64,000 nucleotides of DNA from Eulemur rufifrons (Eukaryota > Chordata > Mammalia > Primates > Lemuridae), in the NCBI RefSeq assembly GCF_041146395.1, contig NC_090989.1, positions 127,099,501-127,163,500 of the forward strand, read 5' to 3'. Shown piece after piece: positions 53,275 to 64,000 of this stretch (positions within the stretch are counted from its first letter, which is position 1; every line of letters begins with the position of its first letter). The notes under the pieces are model-generated. The model did not search any database, was not told where the DNA came from, and saw only the letters and a program-made list of their open reading frames with translations. The position numbers and the translations under genes are program-made.

Positions 53275-53520
53275 TAAGATCTTAAGTGCATAGACTCAGG
53301 AGTAGAATTGCTCAAGTTCAAATCCTAGCTCCCCTTACTTGTTAGTGATGTGATCTGAAGCAAGTTGAGTTACTTAACCTCTGCTGTTTCACTTCCACCT
53401 GTGAGATGGGGATAAGAGTCCCTAACTTCTTAGGTTGTTGTGAGCATTAAATGAGATAATTCCCTGTAAGACATTTAGCACATAGTAACCATTCAATTTA
53501 AAAATAGATATTATTATTAT
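53275..53520 (+). mobile_element. MIR SINE
   Basis: Forward MIR: 'gttcaaatcctagctcccct', 'agttacttaacctctgctg', 'gagatggggataagagtcc' and 'gttgttgtgagcattaaatg', ending in TTATTATTAT. Confidence 0.93.
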
Positions 53521-54139
53521 CTTGGAGTCTTGATCAGAAAAGCAGTTTGCAGGAAAAGCAAATTATTCTAGATAGAACAATAATCATTGAAATTCAATGC
53601 TTACACATACAATATAGCAAATTCTGGACTTGACTTTGGACTTTGAAAAGACAAAGGTATTTTTTCTGTATTGTTCAAACATCTCCTATGATATGCCTAC
53701 TAATATGCCTAAATGGCACAGCAGTAAATGTCTTAACTTTTGTTCTGAAAGCACCATATCTCAAAGCATTCTCCTATAATAAGAAGGAACTTTTAGGAGG
53801 GAGATTATTAGTGTTGATTTTCAACAGTTTTGTAGAAGGACAATGGAGTCATGATCACAATTAAGTATGTAAAGTCATTTCCTGGAAGATTGTGATAGCG
53901 ATTATTTCCAATTGATTACTTATTCTTGGTCAAGTATGCATAGGTGATTCCATAATAAACATACTTTACCAGAGATTTTATAGTGTCTTTATCCACATGA
54001 GACCCCTACATGTTTTCCAAGTACAGGCTTAAAATGCTGTGCCAAAAGAAGCGTAAATAAGCAACATGGCTAATACCATTTATTTCACATCCCCTTTAGA
54101 GTGTTTGTCCCAATGTGTTATCAGCAGCTACTTAAATGT
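53521..54139. other. Non-coding stretch, no feature recognised
   Basis: No nameable repeat or ORF with a domain. Confidence 0.5.
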
Positions 54140-54262
54140 CTGACATTCCCTAGATTATGAGCTCCTCAAGGGCAAGCAGCATGTCTTATTCATCTCTGAA
54201 TCCTCAGTGTTTTAAGAAGTGTCTTGTGTTTGGTAGGTATTCAATAAATGTTTGAAAAGAAT
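54140..54262 (+). mobile_element. L2 LINE 3' end
   Basis: Classic L2 terminus: 'agattatgagctcctcaagg', 'gtcttattcatctctgaatc' and 'ggtattcaataaatgtttga'. Confidence 0.9.
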
Positions 54263-54309
54263 AAAAGAAAATATATATCACATTATGGAAATCATCAACT
54301 TGCTATATA

Positions 54310-54870
54310 GTTGAACACTGGATTATGTATTTATTGTAGTGTAATGAATCACAAATTTAGCTGCTTAAAACAACATGCACTTACAAACTCACAGTTTATG
54401 CAAGAGTCTGCACGTGGCTTAAGTAGGTTCTTTGCTTCAGGCTCTCTCCACGTGCTTCCAATCAAGTTGTTGGCTGAGGCTGCAGTCTATCTAAGTCTTT
54501 ACTGGAGAAAAGATCTGCTTCCAGGCTAACATCGTTGCTGGAACAATTCAGTTCCTTACCAGTGGCAGCACTGAGGGTCTCATTTTCTTGCTGGCTGTCA
54601 GATGGAAGCTGCCCTCAGTTTCTTGCCACTTGGGCCTCACCACATAGCAGCTTGTTTCATCAAAACCAGCAAGAGAGAGAGAGAGTTTCTTCACAAGACA
54701 GACATTACATCTTATGTATCATAATCATGGAAGTTACAGCCCATTTACTATGACAATATACTATTTATTAGAAGCAATTCACAGATCGCTTCCACACTTA
54801 AGGGGAGAGTATTACATGGGGCATGTGTACCAAGAGGCACAGATAATAGAATGCTCTCCTAGAGTCTATC
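54310..54870 (-). repeat. Ancient LTR-class repeat, copy A
   Basis: 'cacaaatttagctgcttaaa', 'acaattcagttccttaccag' and 'ttcttgctggctgtcagatg' belong to the same repeat family as the element at 58,690 ('agaattcagttctggaggtt', 'cttcttggctgttgggtgaa'). Orientation and MaLR membership are tentative. A (GA)n run lies at 54,669-54,684. Confidence 0.5.
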
Positions 54871-55329
54871 TGCCACAGATATGAGTTCTTATAAATAAGA
54901 TAGGAGTATGTAGTCCACTCAAATGAAGAAACTTGGTTAGGGTCACATGCTAATTTATGACAATCCCCAAATGCTTGCTCAAATATGTTAAGGCTTCAAA
55001 ACATGATATAAGGGGAAGAGAGTCTATCACCAAAATCTTTACAATTTGAATGGATGTCACAACTTATCAACAGAAATAGTTGAACCCCAAAATCACCAGT
55101 CAGTTTTATGAGGCTGAATGTCCACCTAGAAATCCTTTAAAAAGGTGACTGAAATATGAACATTGAAGGTATGCAACATCTCTCTACTAACCTGGAGAAA
55201 TTACAGTAAAAATGTCTCAATTGATCCTTGGCATGTTCCACTTGATTCCATTCATTTGATTAGCCAGCCAAAAACACAAAGCATGTACACAGGAAGACAA
55301 ATGCCTGAGAACCAACAGCAGGAGAGATA

Positions 55330-55700
55330 TTAATTAGCTATTTTTGCAACAATGCTGCATAACAAACAACCCCAATATCTCAATGGCTTACAAAAACAAA
55401 CATTTATTTTTCTCACTAGGGAATTACACGTTGGCTGTGGTTCACACGATCTCACTTGAGCTTGGCTGAACCAAACTGGGCTAGGCTGGACTCCAGGCTT
55501 TGGGGTGAGTTCAGGTCCGTTCCACATGTATTCTTCATTCTGGCACCAGCAGCCACACAGAGCATGTTCATGTTCTGCTCATGGCAGATGACAGAAGTAC
55601 AAAGGAGCAAGGAGAAACATTCTAGGTCTCTTATGGCTTTGGCCTGAAACTGGCACTCTGTCACTTCTGCCCACATCCTACGGGCTTAAGCAAGTCAGAT
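55330..55700 (-). repeat. Ancient LTR-class repeat, copy B
   Basis: 'aacaatgctgcataacaaac', 'caatggcttacaaaaacaaa' and 'catttatttttctcactagg' are typical of a dispersed family ending in a TAACAAA-type terminus. The opposite-strand short frames over it are incidental. Confidence 0.45.
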
Positions 55701-55937
55701 GGCTGAAATATTAATGTGAAAATATATTAATATTCTGCATACTGTAGTGGGAGGCAATGCAAAGTCACATGACAGAGGACAAGGTGAATAATTCCCATAT
55801 AGAGAGGGACTGAAGAATGTGGAATAATGAGCGAAGTCAAGCAAGCACAGGTAGCCAACTGTGCTGACTGGTCAAGCCAGTCAAATTGCCTGTGACACCA
55901 CAGTGAGCTCCCTGACTGCTGCTTTGAAAGAACAAGA

Positions 55938-58059
<2,122 letters not shown>

Positions 58060-58620
58060 TCCCGCAAGCACTTAATTCCAGTAGCAGCTCCTGTGTTCCA
58101 GTTATTAATGTTGTGTAACAAACCACTCCAAACCTGGCATCATAGAATGATAATCATTTTGCTATATTCTTAGATTCTGTGCCCAGGAATTAGACAGGGC
58201 AGGTTAAGGATGACTTGTCACTTCTTCTCTCCATCTGGGCTTCAGCTTGGAAAACTGGAAGGCTGAGGGACTCAACTATTGGGGACCAGAATCTTCTAAA
58301 TGCTCCTTCAGTCACATATCTGGCATATGGGCTGGCAGGACTCAAAGACTGGAACTGCTCATCAGAGCACATACATGAGGCTCTCCATGTGGCTTCACTT
58401 CATCACAGCATGGTAGCCATAGGGTTATCAGACTCAGGGCCCAGGGCTCTGGGTATGAGTGTTCCAGGGAACAAGGTAGAAGCTTCATGGCCTTTTCTGG
58501 CCTGACCTTGGAGGTCATGCAGCATGCAGCATTACTTCTGCCACGTTCTGTTGATAACAAGTGAGTCTAAACACACCTGGATTTGAGGTGCAGGCAATTC
58601 CACTTTTCAATGGGAAGAAT
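58060..58620 (-). repeat. Ancient LTR-class repeat, copy C
   Basis: 'aatgttgtgtaacaaaccac' opening and later 'catgaggctctccatgtggc' and 'ttcatggccttttctggcct' are shared with dispersed old repeats and resemble the start of the element at 55,330. Family uncertain. Confidence 0.42.
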
Positions 58621-58689
58621 GTCAGGGGTGATATTGGGTTATCTTTAAAAATTAAAATCTGCCATAACCTGTCCCTGAGACAATCCGTA

Positions 58690-59320
58690 TTCTTTTTCTA
58701 TGGCTTCCATAACAATTTACCACAAATTTCACACAACACAAGTTATTACTGTCTCTTTAAGTAGGTCAAAAGTTTGACACAAATTTCACCAGTCTAAAAT
58801 CAATGTGTGGCCAGGCTGTGTTTCTTTCTGGACACTGTAGGGGAAAATCTGTTTCCTGCTCATTTGGATTGTTGGCAGAATTCAGTTCTGGAGGTTGTAG
58901 AACCACAGACTTCATTTTCTTCTTGGCTGTTGGGTGAAGGCAGTTCCCAGTTTCTAGAGGCCACCCACATTCCTTGGATTATGGTCACCTTCCTCCCTCT
59001 TCAAAGTCAGAAAGAGCAGTTTGAGTCCTTCTTATGTAACATCTCTCTCACCCTTCTTCTATGATCGTGTCTGTGACCACAGCCTGGAAAGGTAGAAATG
59101 TTCTCTGCTTTTAAGGATTAAATTAAAAGTAGAGACTAGATTAAGCCTACTAGGATAATTCTGGAAATCTCTCCGTCTCAAGATCCATACTGTAATCACA
59201 TCGGTAAAGTTTCTTTTGCCATTGAAAATAACATATTCACCAGTTCTGAGGATTAGTGTATGGTCACATCTGCAGGGGTAGGACGGACATTATTCTGCCT
59301 GCCAGTCTACCATACAACCT
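58690..59320 (-). repeat. Ancient LTR-class repeat, copy D
   Basis: 'atggcttccataacaattta', 'ggccaggctgtgtttctttc', 'cattccttggattatggtca', 'aaaataacatattcaccagt' and 'cattattctgcctgccagtc' follow a long dispersed repeat in order, the best preserved of the group in this region. Probably an LTR of the MaLR class. Confidence 0.55.
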
Positions 59321-60379
59321 GAGCTACCTACCCACATTTTGAGATTCTCCTTTTGGAAATGGTAACATCTATGGTTAATATACACTGTATTCGAGACTTT
59401 GCACACCAACTCGACCTTCAGGTTTAGGTCTAAGAATAGTCGAGGACATTTAATTCACTCTGTCTATTGTCAAACATTGGGCTCAAACAATAGTGCCCTC
59501 TTCCAAATTCCAAAATGAATAGACAGAAAAAATTCAACTTGGGGGTCTATGAAAAAATACTGTAGCATATGGGAACAGAAACATCACCTTTTAATATTCA
59601 AAGGAAGAGCCTGGCTCTAGGGAAAAAATTGTCTCTAAGAAACACATTAAAATGTTACAATATATCTGCTTGAAATCCTCAAAATATGCCTAAGGACATG
59701 GCTTCTTTGTGAAAAGAACAGAAATGACAAGACTAACATAAAGATAGCTATGAAAAGAAACTGATTGAAATATTTAAAAAGTAAGAAAACCCAAAATACA
59801 AAAGCCAAATTAAAATCGACATAGAAGGGAGTAAAGGACAAAACTGATACTGTAAAATAATGAACCAATGATGTGGAGGGCAAACTTGAGAAATTCTCCT
59901 ATAATGTATTATAATGAATTAGGAATTTTTTGATTGTAAGTAACAGGAACTCCCTTCAGTCTAGCAAATGAATCCTCCTTTGGTCTAAGATTGTTCAAGT
60001 GGGGTATGCCACTTGCAACCAAGAGTTCTGATAGTTTGAATAATATACTGATTAAGGCTGATTTAATAAACATAACATCAGAATTTGTGCATCACAATAG
60101 AAGTTGTGCCTTTTCAAGCATGCATGAACTAATGTTCCATTTAACTATTTTTCCTTCTTATAAGAGGCAGATGGAATTAACTGACTCTGGTGATTTTCAT
60201 TTGAACTTTAAGTACATGTTTGTGAACTTTTATGTAAATGTATTATATTGTTGCACCAAAAACCTCTGCAAAAAACAAAAAGCCAAACAACTCAGCCAGG
60301 GAAACTGGTACAAGACAGAAGTATGGAATTAATAAAGATAAAAACAGAGTTTAATAAATTTAAAAAATAGAAGAATTGA
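59321..60379. other. Non-coding stretch, no feature recognised
   Basis: The 113-codon frame at 59,991-60,332 has no domain or codon pattern that would support a gene. No repeat family named. Confidence 0.45.
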
Positions 60380-61219
60380 TAAATTCAGATGTCCTTTGAA
60401 AAAAGAGAGAAACTATTAGTTTTAATAAAAAGTGGATGTAAGAGCAAATTAGGTGGAAACATTTTACATATATGGAAAATTATCCAAATAATTTTGGGAA
60501 ACTAAAATAACTTTGATGCTAAAACCTAAAAGAATGCCATACACAATTTTACTTATGTAATAGGATCAAAAAATCTCAAATAAGATTTTAATAAATTGAA
60601 TCAATCAGTTACATTAAAATAACAATCTGCCATGATTTAGTTGCATTTAGACTTGTAATGCAAAGGTGCTTTAATATTAGGAAATCATATGTACATATCA
60701 CATTATTAGGATAAACCAAAAAAATTCATTATCATCTCAGTACAAGCTAAAAAACTTATTTAATAAAATGAACATTCATTCCTGGTAGAAACTATTAGTG
60801 AACTAAGAATAAAATTATGTTTCCTTAACAACAATAAATTATTCTTAAATTTAAAAAATTTAAATGTTTTGCCACAACTTTCCTTAATCTTAATAGCCTC
60901 AATCAATCTTAATAATAATTACAGTGCTGTGTCCCAAAGTGTCATTGAACATTTGTTCCTTTTGGGAAAATTGGCTAAATTTGGTGGTAGTCAGGGCAAA
61001 GTAGGAGTGAGGTAGGGAGACTAAGTTAAAATGTCATCTCATATATCACCAAGATAACTTTTAGGTAGATTAAAAAATTAATGGCAAAAATAGAAACATT
61101 AAAAGATAACAAGAATTAATTAATTCATCTTGGGATTCTAAGCATAAAAGCAGCTTAAGAAATCACAAAAGATTAATAGATTCAATTCTATTAAAATTTA
61201 AATCTTCTGTAGGTCATAA

Positions 61220-61497
61220 AACTTTTTTTTTTTTTTGTAGAAATAGATTCTTGCTCTGTTACCCAGGCTAGAGTGCAGTAGCATGATCATAGCTCACTGT
61301 AGCCTCAAATTCCTGGGCTCAGGTAATCCTCCCACCTTAACCTCCATAGTAGCTCGGATTACAGGTGTATACCATCATGTCTGGCTAATTAAAAAAACTT
61401 TTGTGTAGAGATGGTATCTCACTATATTGGCCAGGCTAGTCTCAAACTCCTGGGCTGGGGTGTGGGGGTAACAGATGTGAGACACTGCACCCAGCAC
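61220..61497 (-). mobile_element. Alu SINE, old, inside L1M
   Basis: Reversed Alu from a poly-T (61,225-61,237) to 'gagacactgcacccagc', with a short deletion before the end. AluJ-like. Confidence 0.9.
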
Positions 61498-62151
61498 ATG
61501 AAATATTTTTTTAAGAAATAAAGGCAACTGCAAATTTAGAAAAGTATTTCCAACAAAATTACAAAGGGTTTATTTACTTAACTAACAAAGAGCTCTTACA
61601 AACCAGTGAGAGAAATAGTAACACTCCAGTACAAAAAATAAGAAAGAGGAAAGAGATGATTCACAGAAGAAGACATACAAAGGTCCATTAAACTTATCAA
61701 AATGCAAATTAAAGCAAAACAAAAATACCATTTTTTGGTCTCAAAAATACACAAAAACTAATAAAAGATAATACTCAATGCTGGTAAACATGTGCTTAGA
61801 TAGGTTCTCTAACTATGGATTGGTAGCAAATTCCCAGTAACTTTGCAATATATATTAAGAGATTTACATAAATTCGTGCTTTTGGACTCAATAATTGCAG
61901 TTATCTATCCAAAAAAAGTAATTGGTGACATTTTGGTATCTCTTTCATCTGACCATCCATATCAAATGTTCTCATTCAAACATTACCCAGCATCATGGTT
62001 TACAATCAGAAACTCTGGTCCTTATGTCTAGTGGCACTCTGAGTCCTTTACACCATGATATTACAGCAATATCAAGAGACAATTTTATGGGAAATTGGGA
62101 TAAATAAGAGACAACTAACCTGCAAAAAGAAAAAAAAAAAGAAAAGAAGAA

Positions 62152-62181
62152 GACGACGACGACGACGACGACGACGACGAC
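62152..62181. repeat. (GAC)10 microsatellite
   Basis: Ten uninterrupted GAC units directly after an A/AAG-rich run (62,127-62,151). On the other strand this reads (GTC)10 and produces a meaningless poly-Arg stretch in a frame. Confidence 0.97.
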
Positions 62182-62251
62182 AAAGTAATTGGCAATGTAG
62201 ATAAAGATTTTGTAGAAACATGTTCCTCAGAGGATTACAATAGATAATGGA

Positions 62252-62607
<356 letters not shown>

Positions 62608-63339
62608 ATAATGGACAGAATATAAACATCAAACAATAGGGGAAATGATTCGTTACTACTATATCCATAAAATGGAGTATTATATAGACATTACAAAGAA
62701 TTTTAATAACTTGAGACAACAATAGCAATATAATATGGTATTATAAATGTTAATAGATATAAAATTATACACAATAGAATCCCAAACTGTTTGAAAAATT
62801 ATGTATAGATATATACTCACACTGCACAATATTTATATATTTATTTATATAAATTTATATCATATAGCAGAAAAACTAGGAGAAAACCACCAAAGTCTCA
62901 ATAGTAGATATCTCTTGGTTCATGGTTTCAGGACCATTTTGACATTCTTCCTTACTCTTTTTTATAGTTTCCAAATTTTCTACAGTGAACATAAATAAAT
63001 GTACTTAACGCTACTAAATTGAACATTTAAAAAGGTTAAGCTGATAAAGTTTATGTTATGTAAGTTTAACCACAACTTTTTAGAAAAGGATTAAAACAAA
63101 GAGAGAAACAGGACAGAAAAGAATAGAAGCTCTATCAAGCACAGGCAAGGAAGATAATATTGCACCATTAGCAGAACCTTAGAACTGGGCAACTGGGACC
63201 TCACCTTTGATTATTGCAAGTCTTCATTTGCTAAATTTGTTCTTTGGTTTATTAATTCTCTGAGATGAAAACTCTGCATATCAAGTTGTCACCCATTAAT
63301 GGATAACACTTAGCACATCCACAAGGAAATAAGCTTTCT

Positions 63340-63529
63340 TAAAGCCACATTCTTTTAGGGGCTCTTAATTTGGAGATCAGCACTGTGAAGAAGTGGTCCA
63401 TGACTGGCTTGGAACGGTACTTTATTTTCCTGAAAAATTCTGTGAGTAACTACACAAATGTATTTTTATAGGAATAAGTCCCTTTGCTATTAGCAGATTT
63501 TCAAAGGTTCCCAAGGTTGAGAACCACTG
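63340..63529. mobile_element. hAT-Charlie element remnant, MER58/MER33-like
   Basis: Ends with the hAT terminal phrase 'ggttgagaaccactg'; 'agcagattttcaaaggttcc' and 'ctcttaatttggagatcagc' match the interior of that group. The left end is eroded; no TSD found. Confidence 0.55.
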
Positions 63530-64000
63530 TCAATAAGAATGTTCCCAACATGGTTGAGTCTACTACATTTCATTGTAATTTATAGCTAGTGCCCACATAC
63601 TTCAGGTATCTCTCTAACAATATCTAAAAAGGTTCTCTACTTTAGGATTTTATGGACATAACAGATTACTTGAGAGTGATTGTTCTTTCATTATTGGAAA
63701 TCCACTATGTGTATTTTCCTCCATCTTTAGCTTGAGAATGAGTATGTAGAACAAATAAGAATGGTTTCAGGTTCAGTCCAGTATGTTCCAGATTCTGTCT
63801 TTTCAAGGTCTATCACTAAATTTTTGTGTTCAAAACTATTTGTGTCTTACTTGAATTTGTGCTGGGATGCAACTTTTTTAAAAAAATCAAGACCTTCTTT
63901 TGTGACTATTTCCCTATCTTTGCTTATGAGCTTGTTCAACGTTCACTTAAAACAGTAGTTTTAATATTTCTTGGCAGTGATCCACAGTTAAAAAGATACC
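63530..64000. other. Non-coding stretch to window end
   Basis: No repeat family or gene recognised. The 65-codon frame at 63,761 lacks any domain. Confidence 0.45.

Overview
The window reads as a nuclear, largely non-coding stretch of a strepsirrhine primate genome, most likely a lemur. The Alu elements at 11,729, 41,951 and 62,252 carry the long middle linker seen in strepsirrhine Alus (a 'gaaagaaatt' block, then 'gacaactaaaaatat', before the right arm). Two L1 elements have 3' ends unlike the human L1PA type. No complete protein-coding gene is visible: every long open frame I examined is an L1 remnant, an Alu, another repeat, or a chance frame.

Layout. 1-2.7 kb: 3' half of an old L1 (+) carrying two Alus. 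2.7-8.8 kb: AT-rich sequence with old reversed L1M pieces, a hAT element (MER20 type) with target-site duplication (TSD), and an Alu with TSD. 8.8-12.1 kb: L1M (+) and a lemur-type Alu. 12.1-14.8 kb: two L2 elements, the first split by a MER1-type hAT element. 17.7-24.1 kb: a full-length old L1 (+) between an 11-bp TSD, inserted in an L1M piece. 26.3-27.9 kb: Alu, two Tigger elements and a MIR. 27.9-34.8 kb: a near full-length lemur-lineage L1 (-), with recognisable but broken ORF1 and ORF2 and a C-rich (on +) 5' UTR built of tandem promoter-like units. 34.8-45.3 kb: further L1M, Alu, MIR, MER1 and MER5A pieces. 45.3-46.35 kb: the only obvious gene-regulatory feature, a CpG island. 46.4-64 kb: old LTR-like repeats, MIR, L2, MER1, a young lemur L1 3' end (50.9-51.35 kb), an L1M (+) with two Alus, and a rare pure (GAC)10 microsatellite.

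The CpG island holds two NRF1-type sites, a CACGTG E-box, an ETS/GABP site and a good splice donor on the minus strand at 45,819/45,818. This suggests a housekeeping-type promoter whose non-coding first exon is read leftward, so 1-45 kb would be its first introns. A short plus-strand ORF at 46,191 leaves a bidirectional promoter possible. I could not name the gene.

I found no evidence of a new biological system. The most interesting signals are the monomer-like units in the L1 5' UTR, the in-frame 120-bp tandem duplication in L1 ORF1, the 94-bp duplication in the other L1's 3' UTR, the unidentified promoter with a few candidate minus-strand exons, and the (GAC)10 tract. Repeat family names are from memory of consensus features, not from a database search.
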